NCBI RefSeq assembly: GCF_002925845.1
Contig: NZ_PDNI01000023.1
Coordinates: 62,001-126,000, forward strand
Source of the DNA: Roseovarius nitratireducens
GTDB lineage: Bacteria; Pseudomonadota; Alphaproteobacteria; Rhodobacterales; Rhodobacteraceae
Direction of reading: 5' to 3'
Length of the DNA: 64,000 nucleotides
This document shows, piece by piece, positions 16,686 to 26,036 of the stretch (the stretch's first letter is position 1; every line of letters starts with the position of its first letter). Under the pieces are notes generated by a model that saw only the letters and a list, made by a program, of their open reading frames with translations, made no database searches and was not told where the DNA came from. The position numbers were made by a program, and so were the translations under genes.

Positions 16686-18173
16686 ATGGCGATCCCTGTC
16701 GAAACCTTTTTCCTCGCTCCCGACGCCGAGGGCACGCTGCAGGCGCAGATCCGGCAGATGATCGCGCAAGGAATCCTGTCAGGCCGGTTCCGCAAGGGAG
16801 AAAAGCTCCCCTCTTCGCGCCGTCTCGCCGCGCATCTTGGCGTCAGCCGTATCACCGTGACGTTCGCGCTGACCGAGTTGCAGGCCAGCGATTACCTCGA
16901 AAGCCGCGACAGGTCCGGCTACTATGTCTCTGAAAATGCACCAGAACCTCCGGCCTTCGCCGATCCCGCCCCGCGCAGCGAGACGATCGACTGGACGCGC
17001 GCGCTGGGGCGGCGCTACAGCGATGGCGACACCCCGGAAAAGCCGCTCGACTGGGCGCGCTACCCCTATCCGTTCATCTACGGCCAGACCGATCCGCAGC
17101 TATTCGACCATGCCAACTGGCGGCAATGCGCGCTGCGGGCGCTGGGGGCGCGGGATTTCCACGCGCTGAGCGCCGACCACTACGACCGCGACGATCCCAA
17201 ACTCGTCGAGTTCATCGCGCGCCACATCCTGCCACGCCGCGGAATTCTCGCCCAACCCTCTGAAATCCTTATCACAATGGGGGCGCAAAACGCGCTCTGG
17301 CTGGCCGCGCAGGTGCTGCTGACGCAGCGCCGAACCGCGGTGATCGAGAACCCGTGCTACCACGCGCTGCGCGACATCCTCACCCAGTCGCGTTGTCACC
17401 TCCACCCTGTGAAAGTGGATCGTGACGGCCTGCCCCCCGAGGCGCTGCCGCGCCACGCCGACGTGATCTTCACCACGCCCAGCCACCAGTCGCCCACCAA
17501 CGCCACCATGCCGCTCGACCGCCGCCGCGCGCTGCTCGCGCAGGCCGCCGAGCGCGAGGCGCTCATTGTCGAGGATGATTACGAGTTCGAGATGGCCTTT
17601 CTCCACCCCCCTCTCCCGGCGCTCAAGTCGCTCGATACGGAAGGTAGGGTCATCTACGTGGGGTCCTTTTCCAAGTCGGTCTTTCCCGGGTTGCGCCTTG
17701 GCTATCTCGTTGGATCAAACGCGTTTATTCGCGAGGCGCGGGCGCTGCGCGCCTCGGTTTTGCGGCATCCGCCGGGCCTGATGCAGCGCACCGCCGCCTA
17801 TTTCCTCAGCCTCGGCCACTACGACAGCCTGATCCGCCGCATGGCGCGGGTGTTCGCCGGTCGGCGAGAGGTGATGGAGACGGCACTCGCGGCGCACGGC
17901 CTCGACATCGCCGGGCGCGGCGCATTCGGCGGCTCGTCGATCTGGATGCAGGCCCCCCGCGACGTGGACACCTCGCGTCTTGACGCCCGGCTGCGGGCGC
18001 GGGGCGTGCTCATCGAGCCGGGCGCACCGTTCTTCCACGGGCCGGATCGCCCGCACAATTTCTACCGACTGGCCTATTCCTCGATCCCGTCCGATCGCAT
18101 CGCCGAGGGGATCGGACGGCTGGCCGCTGAATTGGACATCTGGCCAGGCTACGGGGCGGGCCTTCCAGAGTGA
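16686..18173 (+). CDS. tauR: MocR/GabR-type regulator TauR
   Basis: 495-residue fusion of a GntR winged helix (about 13-80: QIRQMIAQGILSGRFRKGEKLPSSRRLAAHLGVSRITVTFALTEL) with a PLP-binding aminotransferase-like domain. The PLP lysine is in VGSFSKSVFPGLRLGY (Lys330), with the preceding EDDYEFE. TauR proteins of this type activate taurine genes in Rhodobacterales. The adjacent xsc, 227 bp downstream on the same strand, supports the name. ATG 16686 has no clear ribosome site, so the message may be leaderless or weakly translated. Confidence 0.85.
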   Translation: MAIPVETFFLAPDAEGTLQAQIRQMIAQGILSGRFRKGEKLPSSRRLAAHLGVSRITVTFALTELQASDYLESRDRSGYYVSENAPEPPAFADPAPRSETIDWTRALGRRYSDGDTPEKPLDWARYPYPFIYGQTDPQLFDHANWRQCALRALGARDFHALSADHYDRDDPKLVEFIARHILPRRGILAQPSEILITMGAQNALWLAAQVLLTQRRTAVIENPCYHALRDILTQSRCHLHPVKVDRDGLPPEALPRHADVIFTTPSHQSPTNATMPLDRRRALLAQAAEREALIVEDDYEFEMAFLHPPLPALKSLDTEGRVIYVGSFSKSVFPGLRLGYLVGSNAFIREARALRASVLRHPPGLMQRTAAYFLSLGHYDSLIRRMARVFAGRREVMETALAAHGLDIAGRGAFGGSSIWMQAPRDVDTSRLDARLRARGVLIEPGAPFFHGPDRPHNFYRLAYSSIPSDRIAEGIGRLAAELDIWPGYGAGLPE

Positions 18174-18400
18174 TATTTATCATCGTAGAATCAATATATT
18201 ATCAAACGATGAACATCTTCCTTCTCGATTCACTTGAACAATAAACTCGATTAATGATACTTTTGTTCTCAATAATTTACTATCTTGGTCATAGCTGACG
18301 CCTCAATCTGGCCCTACTCGGCCTGCCGTCTCCCGGCTAGGGTCCGCATGACCGGACATGCCTCGCGCGCCTCCCGCGCCCCAGCCCCAAGGAGCCCCCA
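18174..18400. promoter_or_regulatory. AT-rich xsc promoter region
   Basis: The first 120 bp after tauR are strongly AT-rich (around 18180-18295), unlike any nearby coding DNA, and are the likely xsc promoter. CTGGCCCTAC at 18308-18317 is an imperfect match to the TauR repeat. An AAGGAG ribosome site precedes the xsc ATG. No gene is present. Confidence 0.5.
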
Positions 18401-20176
18401 ATGAAGATGACCACCGAAGAAGCCTTTGTAAAAACCCTGCAACGGCATGGAATCAAACATGCTTTCGGCATCATCGGATCGGCCATGATGCCGATCTCGG
18501 ACCTGTTCCCGCGCGCCGGGATCACCTTCTGGGATTGCGCCCACGAGGGTAGCGCCGGGATGATGGCCGATGGCTACACCCGCGCCTGCGGCGAGATGTC
18601 GATGATGATCGCGCAGAACGGCCCCGGCATCACCAATTTCGTCACCGCCGTGAAAACCGCCTACTGGAATCACACCCCGCTGCTGCTGGTCACCCCACAG
18701 GCCGCTAACAAGACCATCGGCCAGGGCGGCTTCCAGGAGGTCGAGCAGATGAAACTGTTCGAGGACATGGTCGCCTACCAAGAGGAAGTGCGCGATCCCT
18801 CCCGCGTGGTCGAGGTGCTCAACCGCGTGATTCTCAAGGCAAAACGCGCCTCCGCCCCGGCCCAGATCAACGTGCCGCGTGATTTCTGGACGCAAGTGGT
18901 GGATATCGACCTGCCCGACGCGCTGGAATTCGAGCGCCCCTCCGGCGGCGAAACCGCGATCGCCGAAGCGGCCGCCCTGCTGAGCGACGCGAAATTCCCC
19001 GTCATCCTCAACGGCGCGGGCGTGGTGCTGGCGGATGGCATCGACGCCTCGCGCAAGCTGGCCGAGCGGCTCGATGCACCGGTCTGCGTGGGCTATCAGC
19101 ACAACGACGCCTTCCCCGGCTCTCACCCGCTTTTCGCCGGGCCGCTGGGCTATAACGGCTCCAAGGCGGGGATGGAGCTGATCTCCAAGGCCGATGTGGT
19201 GCTCTGCCTCGGCACGCGGCTCAACCCGTTCTCGACCCTGCCGGGCTACGGCATCGACTACTGGCCCAAGGACGCGAAAATCATCCAGGTCGATCTCAAC
19301 CCAGACCGCATCGGCCTGACCAAGAAGGTCACCGTCGGCATCGTCGGCGACGCGAAGAAGGTCGCCGAGGGCATCCTCGCGCGCCTCTCCGACACCGCGG
19401 GAGATACCGACCGAGACGGACGCAAGGCACTGGTCACAAACACAAAATCTACATGGGCGCAGCAGCTTTCCTCGATGGATCACGAGGATGACGACCCCGG
19501 CACCACCTGGAACGAGCGCGCCCGCGCCGACAAACCCGACTGGATGAGCCCGCGCATGGCGTGGCGCGCCATTCAGGCTGCTCTGCCCAAGGAGGCGATC
19601 ATATCGTCGGATATTGGCAACAACTGTGCCATCGGCAACGCCTACCCCTCCTTCGAGGAAGGGCGCAAGTATCTCGCCCCCGGCCTGTTCGGCCCCTGCG
19701 GCTATGGCCTGCCCGCCATCGTCGGCGCCAAGATTGCCTGTCGGGACGTGCCGGTGGTCGGCTTTGCCGGTGACGGGGCCTTCGGCATCGCGGTCAACGA
19801 ACTTACCGCCATCGGTCGCGAGGAATGGCCGCCGGTGACCCAGATCGTTTTCCGCAACTACCAGTGGGGCGCGGAAAAGCGCAACTCGACCCTGTGGTTC
19901 CATGACAATTTCGTCGGCACCGAGCTTGACGAGAAGGTCAGTTATGCAGGAATCGCAAAGGCTTGTGGCCTCAAGGGCGTGCAGGTCAAGACGATGGAGG
20001 CGCTCACCGACGCGCTCGACCAGGCGATCAAGGACCAGATGGAAAACAACACCACGACCCTGATCGAGGTGCTGCTCAACCAGGAACTGGGCGAGCCGTT
20101 CCGCCGCGACGCGATGAAAGAGCCCGTCGCCGTGGCCGGGATAGACCCCGCCGACATGCGCGCACAGCAGGTCTGA
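18401..20176 (+). CDS. xsc: sulfoacetaldehyde acetyltransferase
   Basis: ThDP enzyme, 591 residues, converting sulfoacetaldehyde and phosphate to acetyl phosphate and sulfite. This is the central desulfonation step of taurine and isethionate breakdown. It has acetolactate-synthase-like architecture: N-terminal Pyr domain with HGIKHAFGIIGSAMMPISDLFP and CAHEGSAGMMADGYTRA (catalytic-Glu region), middle domain, and C-terminal PP domain with GDGAFGIAVNELTAI...FRNYQWGAEKRNS. Length and motifs match Xsc rather than acetolactate synthase. The start at 18401 follows AAGGAG. The acetate kinase gene starts 4 bp after its stop. Confidence 0.95.
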   Translation: MKMTTEEAFVKTLQRHGIKHAFGIIGSAMMPISDLFPRAGITFWDCAHEGSAGMMADGYTRACGEMSMMIAQNGPGITNFVTAVKTAYWNHTPLLLVTPQAANKTIGQGGFQEVEQMKLFEDMVAYQEEVRDPSRVVEVLNRVILKAKRASAPAQINVPRDFWTQVVDIDLPDALEFERPSGGETAIAEAAALLSDAKFPVILNGAGVVLADGIDASRKLAERLDAPVCVGYQHNDAFPGSHPLFAGPLGYNGSKAGMELISKADVVLCLGTRLNPFSTLPGYGIDYWPKDAKIIQVDLNPDRIGLTKKVTVGIVGDAKKVAEGILARLSDTAGDTDRDGRKALVTNTKSTWAQQLSSMDHEDDDPGTTWNERARADKPDWMSPRMAWRAIQAALPKEAIISSDIGNNCAIGNAYPSFEEGRKYLAPGLFGPCGYGLPAIVGAKIACRDVPVVGFAGDGAFGIAVNELTAIGREEWPPVTQIVFRNYQWGAEKRNSTLWFHDNFVGTELDEKVSYAGIAKACGLKGVQVKTMEALTDALDQAIKDQMENNTTTLIEVLLNQELGEPFRRDAMKEPVAVAGIDPADMRAQQV

Positions 20177-20180
20177 GCCG

Positions 20181-21344
20181 ATGACGGACCCGGCAAGCGG
20201 TGATCTCGTACTGGTCCTGAATGCCGGGTCCTCGTCGATCAAGTTCGCCGTCTTCGACGGCGGGCTTGCTGAACGGCTGAGCGGTATCGCTGACGGCATC
20301 GGCGGCGCGGGCCTGTTGAAAATCGACGGGCATGCCTCCGCACATGCCCTGCCCGATCACGCAACGGCCCTGAAATCCATCCTCCAGGAACTTGATAATC
20401 ATGGATTTCCCCTCGCCCGCTTCCGCGCCGCCGCGCATCGCGTGGTGCATGGCGGCACCGAGCTGACGGCGCCGGTGCGCGTCACCCCCGACACCATCGC
20501 CGCCATCGACCGGTGCGCCGCCCTCGCACCCCTGCACAACCCCCACAACCTCGCCGCCATCGAGACGCTGGCGCGCCTCGCCCCGAGGCTTCCGCAGACC
20601 GCCAGCTTCGACACCGCGTTTCACGCTACCAACCCGGAGGTGGCGCTGCGCTATGCCCTGCCCCCCGAGATCGAAGCGCGCGGCATCCGCCGCTACGGCT
20701 TTCACGGCACCTCCTATGCCTCGCTAGTGCGCACCCTGCCGACGATCACCGGCGCCCCCCTGCCCGCGCGCCTGTTGGCGTTTCACCTCGGCAACGGGGC
20801 CTCGATCTGCGCCATCCGCGACGGCAGATCGGTCGCCACAACCATGGGATACTCGCCGCTCGGCGGGCTGACGATGGGCACCCGTGCGGGCGAGATCGAC
20901 GGCAACGCCGTGCTACGGCTGGCTGAAGAGGACGGGATCGCGGTCACTCATGAATTACTGAACAAGAACAGCGGGCTACTCGGTCTATCTGGTGGGCATT
21001 CGGACATGCGCGCGCTGCTTGGCGACGACAGCGACGAAAGCCGCTTTGCCATCGACCATTTCTGTTACTGGGCCGTCCGCCACGCGGGATCGCTCGTCGC
21101 CGCGATGGAGGGGCTCGACGCCGTGGCCTTCACCGGCGGCATCGGCGAGAACGCTGCCCCCATTCGCGCGCGTATCATGGCCGGGCTGGGCTGGCTCGGG
21201 TTGCGGGCGGACACGGCCGCCAACGACACCGGCAGACCGCGCCTGCACGCGCCGGATTCGGCGATCACAGCCTGGGTCGTCCCGGCGCAGGAGGAACGCA
21301 TGATCGCCGCCGATGCGCTGGCGCTGCTCGACACATCCGCATGA
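20181..21344 (+). CDS. ackA: acetate kinase
   Basis: 387 residues. Family signatures are the N-terminal LVLNAGSSSIKFAVF, RRYGFHGTSYASL, LAFHLGNGASICAIRDGRSVATTMGYSPLGGLTMGTRAGEID and FTGGIGENAAPIR. It converts acetyl phosphate and ADP to acetate and ATP. It is directly behind xsc with almost no gap, so its substrate is clearly the acetyl phosphate made by Xsc. Most roseobacter xsc loci carry phosphotransacetylase (pta) here instead. AckA would give substrate-level ATP, with the acetate re-activated by Acs. Confidence 0.94.
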   Translation: MTDPASGDLVLVLNAGSSSIKFAVFDGGLAERLSGIADGIGGAGLLKIDGHASAHALPDHATALKSILQELDNHGFPLARFRAAAHRVVHGGTELTAPVRVTPDTIAAIDRCAALAPLHNPHNLAAIETLARLAPRLPQTASFDTAFHATNPEVALRYALPPEIEARGIRRYGFHGTSYASLVRTLPTITGAPLPARLLAFHLGNGASICAIRDGRSVATTMGYSPLGGLTMGTRAGEIDGNAVLRLAEEDGIAVTHELLNKNSGLLGLSGGHSDMRALLGDDSDESRFAIDHFCYWAVRHAGSLVAAMEGLDAVAFTGGIGENAAPIRARIMAGLGWLGLRADTAANDTGRPRLHAPDSAITAWVVPAQEERMIAADALALLDTSA

Positions 21345-21477
21345 TGAAAACGGAACGCTGTGCCGCCAGTTTCAGAAAGAGCGAAACGCATGTTCACGGA
21401 ACGCGAAGATTACAGAATACGGGTCGCACCGGCCCGCAGCCTGGCCTAACGTCGGGCCAAGGGAGGACAGGCCGCCA

Positions 21478-24309
21478 ATGACACAGCAGCCCCGTATCGA
21501 CACGTCTCCGCACGTCTCCGACGAGGTGCGCAAGACCACCTGTTACATGTGCGCCTGCCGCTGCGGGATCAACGTGCACATGAAGGGCGGCAAGGTGGCC
21601 TATATCGAGGGAAACCGCGATCACCCCGTCAACAAGGGCGTACTCTGCGCCAAGGGCTCCGCCGGGATCATGCAGGTCAATGCGCCCTCCCGCCTTCGCG
21701 CGCCGCTCAAACGTGTGGGCCCCCGCGGCTCGGGCGAGTTCGAGGAAATTTCCTGGGACGAGGCCTTGCAGATCGCCTGCGACTGGCTGGCGCCGATCCG
21801 CAAGAGCGACCCGTCCAAGCTCGCCTTCTTTACCGGGCGCGACCAGTCACAGAGCTTCACCAGCTATTGGGCACAGAATTTCGGCACACCCAACTACGCG
21901 GCACATGGTGGCTTCTGCTCGGTCAACATGGCTGCGGCGGGCATCTACACGATGGGCGGGGCGTTCTGGGAATTCGGCCAGCCGGATTGGGACCACACCA
22001 AGCTTTTCATGCTGTTCGGCGTGGCCGAGGACCATGACAGCAACCCGATCAAGATGGGGATAGGCAAGATCAAGGCGCGCGGCGCGCGGGTGATCGGGGT
22101 GAACCCGATCCGCTCGGGCTATAACGCCGTGGCCGACGATTGGGTGGGCATCACGCCGGGCACCGATGGCCTCTTCATTCTGTCGCTGATTCACGAACTG
22201 ATGCGCGCGGGCAAGATCGACCTCGACTACCTCGCCCGCTACACCAACGCGCCGGTTCTGGTGAACGCCGACCCGGACTCGCCCGAGCACGGGCTTTTCC
22301 TACGCGATACCGACGGAAAACCGACAGTCATCGACCGCAACACCGGCAAGCTCACGGCCTTTGATACCCCCGGCGTGCGCCCCGATCTCGGCGCCACCCA
22401 CGAGGTCGATGGCATCACGCATCGCCCGGTGATGCACCTGATGGCCGAGCGTTATCTCGATCCCCAATACGCCCCCGAGGCGGTGGCCGACCGCTGCGGC
22501 GTCACCCCCGACAAGATCCGCCGCATCGCCGCCGAGATCGCTCGCGTGGCATTCGAGGAGGAAATCACCCTCGATCACGAATGGACCGACTTCCGCGGCG
22601 AGACGCACAAGACCATGACCGGCCGCCCGGTCAGCTTCCACGCCATGCGCGGAATATCCGCCCATTCCAATGGCTTCCAGACGGCCCGCGCGCTCCACGT
22701 CCTGCAGATCATCCTCGGCACGGTCGAGGTGCCCGGCGGCTTCCGCTTCAAGCCGCCCTATCCCAAGCCGGTCAGCGCCCACCCCACGCCGCATTGCAAG
22801 AGCGCCCCGAACAGCCCGCTCGACGGCCCGCATCTGGGCTTCGTGCGTGGCCCCGAAGACCTCGCGCTCAAGGAGGACGGCAGCCCCGCCCGCATCGACA
22901 AGGCGTTTACCTGGGAAAACCCGATGTCGGCACACGGGCTGATGCACATGGTCATCTCCAACGCCCATGCCGGCGATCCCTACAAGATCGACACGCTGTT
23001 CATGTACATGGCCAACATGTCGTGGAATTCCTCGATGAACACAAGCGGCGTGATGGACATGCTGACCGACACGGACGAGACCGGCGAGTATGTCATTCCC
23101 CACATCATCTACTCGGATGCCTACAGCTCGGAAATGGTGGCCTATGCCGACCTGATCCTGCCCGACACCACCTACCTGGAACGGCACGACTGCATCTCGC
23201 TGCTCGACCGCCCGATCTGCGAGGCGGATGCGGCGGCGGACGCGATCCGCTGGCCGGTGGTGGAGCCGGACCGCCCCGGCCACGCTGGTGTGCGCGGCTT
23301 CCAGACGGTGCTGGTGCAACTGGCCAACAAGCTAAAACTGCCCGGTTTCACCACCGAGGATGGCACCCCCAGATACACCGATTACGCCGATTACATCGTC
23401 AACCACGAACGCAAGCCGGGCATCGGCCCCCTCACGGGCTTTCGCGGCAACGGCGATGACGTCGGTCGTGGCGCGCCCAACCCCGCGCAGCTTGACCGCT
23501 ATATCGAGAATGGCGGCTTCTTCGTCAGCCACATTCCCGAGGGGGCGCATTACTACAAGCCGTGGAACATGGCCTACCAGGACTGGGCCGTGGGAATGGG
23601 CATTTTCGACACGCCCCAACCCTACATCTTCGACCTTTACGCCGAGCCGATGCGCCGCTTCCAGCTCGCCGCCGAAGGTTACGGCGACCGCCAGCCGCCC
23701 GATCACCTGCGCGACCGGATCAAATCCACCATGGACCCGCTGCCGATCTGGTATCCGCCTCTCGAAGATGACAGCATCGACACCGAGGAATTCCCCATCC
23801 ACGCCCTGACGCAACGTCCGATGGCGATGTATCACTCATGGGGCACGCAGAACGCCTGGCTGCGGCAGATCCACGGGGAAAACCCGCTCTACCTGCCCAC
23901 GAAACTGTGGGAGAAGCACGGCTTTGCCGAGGGCGACTGGGCGCGCGTCACCTCGCCGCATGGCGAGATCACCGTGCCGGTGGCGCACATGGCTGCACTC
24001 AACGAGAACACCGTCTGGACATGGAATGCCATCGGCAAGCGCAAGGGCGCGTGGGCGCTCTCCGAGGATGCCCCCGAGGCCACCCGCGGTTTTCTGCTCA
24101 ACCACCTCATCCACGAGCTGCTGCCCGAGAAGGGCGATGGCCTGCGCTGGTCCAACTCCGATCCGATCACCGGGCAGGCGGCGTGGTTCGACCTGCGGGT
24201 GAAGATCGAGAAAACCGCTGCGCCGCAAGAGGCACAACCGGCCTTCCCGCCGATCAAGTCCCCGGTTGGCCAAGGCCCCGCCAATCTCGCATGGAAGGTG
24301 GGGAAATGA
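21478..24309 (+). CDS. soeA: sulfite dehydrogenase molybdopterin subunit SoeA
   Basis: 943-residue molybdopterin oxidoreductase of the DMSO reductase/polysulfide reductase superfamily. An N-terminal [4Fe-4S] motif uses Cys22, Cys25, Cys29 and Cys57 (TCYMCACRCG...VLCAKG). No Tat signal is present, as expected for cytoplasmic SoeA and unlike periplasmic PsrA/PhsA. Followed by a four-cluster ferredoxin subunit and a membrane anchor, it matches the SoeABC complex that oxidises sulfite to sulfate. The xsc gene upstream supplies sulfite. ATG 21478 is preceded by a GGGAGGACAGG stretch. A formate dehydrogenase-like role is less likely given context. Confidence 0.82.
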   Translation: MTQQPRIDTSPHVSDEVRKTTCYMCACRCGINVHMKGGKVAYIEGNRDHPVNKGVLCAKGSAGIMQVNAPSRLRAPLKRVGPRGSGEFEEISWDEALQIACDWLAPIRKSDPSKLAFFTGRDQSQSFTSYWAQNFGTPNYAAHGGFCSVNMAAAGIYTMGGAFWEFGQPDWDHTKLFMLFGVAEDHDSNPIKMGIGKIKARGARVIGVNPIRSGYNAVADDWVGITPGTDGLFILSLIHELMRAGKIDLDYLARYTNAPVLVNADPDSPEHGLFLRDTDGKPTVIDRNTGKLTAFDTPGVRPDLGATHEVDGITHRPVMHLMAERYLDPQYAPEAVADRCGVTPDKIRRIAAEIARVAFEEEITLDHEWTDFRGETHKTMTGRPVSFHAMRGISAHSNGFQTARALHVLQIILGTVEVPGGFRFKPPYPKPVSAHPTPHCKSAPNSPLDGPHLGFVRGPEDLALKEDGSPARIDKAFTWENPMSAHGLMHMVISNAHAGDPYKIDTLFMYMANMSWNSSMNTSGVMDMLTDTDETGEYVIPHIIYSDAYSSEMVAYADLILPDTTYLERHDCISLLDRPICEADAAADAIRWPVVEPDRPGHAGVRGFQTVLVQLANKLKLPGFTTEDGTPRYTDYADYIVNHERKPGIGPLTGFRGNGDDVGRGAPNPAQLDRYIENGGFFVSHIPEGAHYYKPWNMAYQDWAVGMGIFDTPQPYIFDLYAEPMRRFQLAAEGYGDRQPPDHLRDRIKSTMDPLPIWYPPLEDDSIDTEEFPIHALTQRPMAMYHSWGTQNAWLRQIHGENPLYLPTKLWEKHGFAEGDWARVTSPHGEITVPVAHMAALNENTVWTWNAIGKRKGAWALSEDAPEATRGFLLNHLIHELLPEKGDGLRWSNSDPITGQAAWFDLRVKIEKTAAPQEAQPAFPPIKSPVGQGPANLAWKVGK

Positions 24310-24342
24310 CCCGGTTTCTTCTTGGTTCAAATACTCCGGGGT

Positions 24343-24359
24343 CTGGGGCAGCGCCCCAG
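24343..24359 (+). repeat. hairpin between soeA and soeB
   Basis: CTGGGGC (24343-24349), loop AGC, GCCCCAG (24353-24359), preceded by TTCAAATACTCCGGGGT. This resembles a palindromic repeat common in Rhodobacterales intergenic regions. Sited in an 84-bp gap inside an operon, it may stabilise the soeA message or reduce read-through into soeBC. Confidence 0.55.
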
Positions 24360-24393
24360 TCCTGCTGTCTCAATACGCGCGAGGGGTGACAAG

Positions 24394-25158
24394 ATGACCA
24401 CATTGCCCACCAGCACCACCCGCAAGCTGGGCCTCGTGATCGACCTCGACACCTGCGTCGGCTGTCATGCCTGCGTGGTGTCCTGCAAGGGCTGGAATAC
24501 CGAGAATTACGGCGCACCGCTCTCGGATCAGGACCCCTACGGCGCCGATCCCTCCGGCACCTTCCTCAACCGCGTGCACAGCTACGAGGTGCAGCCCCTG
24601 GCGACCTCCGCGATGCCGCATCCTGCCGCGCAACTCGTGCACTTCCCCAAGTCCTGCCTGCATTGCGAGGATGCGCCCTGCGTCACCGTCTGCCCCACTG
24701 GCGCCAGCTACAAACGGGTGGAGGACGGGATCGTGCTCGTGAACGAGAGCGATTGTATCGGCTGCGGGCTCTGCGCCTGGGCCTGCCCCTACGGCGCGCG
24801 GGAAATGGACGCCGCCGAGGGCGTGATGAAGAAATGCACCCTCTGCGTTGACCGCATCTACAACGACAACCTGCCCGAGGAGGACCGCGTGCCCGCCTGC
24901 GTGCGCACCTGCCCGGCGGGTGCGCGGCATTTCGGCGATCTGGGCAACCCCGATAGCGACGTATCCAAACTGGTGGCCGAACGCGACGGGATGGATCTCA
25001 TGCCCGAACAGGGCACCAAACCCGTAAACCAGTACCTGCCGCCGCGGCCGCGCGACACGCTCGACGAGGTCGACGTTCTGGCCCCCCTGCTCGACCCCGT
25101 GGCCGAGGAACCCAAGGGCTTCCTCGGCTGGCTCGACCGCACGCTGGAAAGGCTCTGA
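24394..25158 (+). CDS. soeB: sulfite dehydrogenase iron-sulfur subunit SoeB
   Basis: 254-residue ferredoxin-type electron-transfer subunit with four Cys groups for [4Fe-4S] clusters: CVGCHACVVSC, CLHCEDAPCVTVCPTGA, CIGCGLCAWACPYGA and CTLC...CVRTCPAGA. It passes electrons from SoeA to the membrane subunit SoeC. ATG 24394 (MTTLPTSTTRKLGLVIDLDTC) is chosen because similarity begins there. The soeC start lies one base after its stop, indicating tight coupling. Confidence 0.85.
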   Translation: MTTLPTSTTRKLGLVIDLDTCVGCHACVVSCKGWNTENYGAPLSDQDPYGADPSGTFLNRVHSYEVQPLATSAMPHPAAQLVHFPKSCLHCEDAPCVTVCPTGASYKRVEDGIVLVNESDCIGCGLCAWACPYGAREMDAAEGVMKKCTLCVDRIYNDNLPEEDRVPACVRTCPAGARHFGDLGNPDSDVSKLVAERDGMDLMPEQGTKPVNQYLPPRPRDTLDEVDVLAPLLDPVAEEPKGFLGWLDRTLERL

Positions 25159-25159
25159 C

Positions 25160-26032
25160 ATGCATCCCGCTCGTTCCGTCATCGCCTTCACCACTCTCTC
25201 CGGCGCGGGGTTCGGCGTGTTGTTCTGGCTGGGTCTCGGCCTGCCCGACGTGACCGGCTGGGTGGCCTTCGCCTTCTTCGCCGTGGCCTATGCGCTCGCG
25301 GCGGGCGGGCTACTGGCCTCGACCTTCCATCTCGGCCACCCCGAACGCGCGTGGAAGGCGTTCAGCCAGTGGCGGTCAAGCTGGCTCTCGCGCGAAGGCG
25401 TGGCCTCGGTGGCCGCGCTCGTGGTCATGGGCGTTTACGGCGCGGCGCTGGTTTTTCTGGACACGCGGATCGCGCCTCTCGGCTGGCTCGGGGCGGCGCT
25501 GGCGCTGGCCACGGTGTACACAACCTCGATGATCTACGCGCAAATGCGCACTGTGCCGCGCTGGAAAACGCCACTCACCCCGGTCCTGTTCATCGCCGTC
25601 TCGCTCGCGGGTGGGGCGCTGCTGGCCGGGCAGGTGACCGCCGCGATGGCGCTGTTGGCGGTGGCGGGGCTGGTGCAGGTGTTGTGGTGGATGCGCGGCG
25701 ACGGCGCGCTGGCCGCGAGCGGCACCGACATGGCCACGGCCACCGGGCTGGGCGGGATCGGCCACGTCCGCGCCTTCGCCCCGCCGCATACCGGCAGCAA
25801 TTACCTGCTGCGCGAGTTCGTCTTCGTGGTGGGGCGCAAGCACGCCGCGAAACTGCGGATGATCGCGCTTGCGCTCGGCTATGCCCTGCCGCTCGTGCTG
25901 CTGGCGCTGCCGTTCAGCCACGCCGCGGCGGCGCTGGCCGCGATCAGCCACCTTGTCGGCATCGCCGTGTCGCGCTGGCTGTTCTTCGCCGAGGCCGAGC
26001 ACGTCGTCGGGCTCTATTACGGGGCGCGCTGA
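25160..26032 (+). CDS. soeC: sulfite dehydrogenase membrane anchor SoeC
   Basis: 290-residue DmsC-like integral membrane subunit with about eight hydrophobic helices and the conserved STFHLGHPERAWKAFSQWRSSWLSREG segment of DmsC/PsrC-type quinone-reacting anchors. It links SoeAB to the quinone pool on the cytoplasmic side. It is the last gene of the tauR-xsc-ackA-soeABC stretch and converges on a DUF1523 gene. Confidence 0.85.
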   Translation: MHPARSVIAFTTLSGAGFGVLFWLGLGLPDVTGWVAFAFFAVAYALAAGGLLASTFHLGHPERAWKAFSQWRSSWLSREGVASVAALVVMGVYGAALVFLDTRIAPLGWLGAALALATVYTTSMIYAQMRTVPRWKTPLTPVLFIAVSLAGGALLAGQVTAAMALLAVAGLVQVLWWMRGDGALAASGTDMATATGLGGIGHVRAFAPPHTGSNYLLREFVFVVGRKHAAKLRMIALALGYALPLVLLALPFSHAAAALAAISHLVGIAVSRWLFFAEAEHVVGLYYGAR

Positions 26033-26036
26033 CCGC

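Noticed and set aside
18314-20299. 661-codon minus-strand open frame
   Set aside because: Lies exactly opposite xsc, whose protein is clear; composition is typical of antisense shadow.
21478-24309. Formate dehydrogenase or polysulfide reductase as identity of the molybdopterin gene
   Set aside because: No Tat signal, no FDH-type accessory genes, and xsc/ackA context favours sulfite dehydrogenase SoeA.
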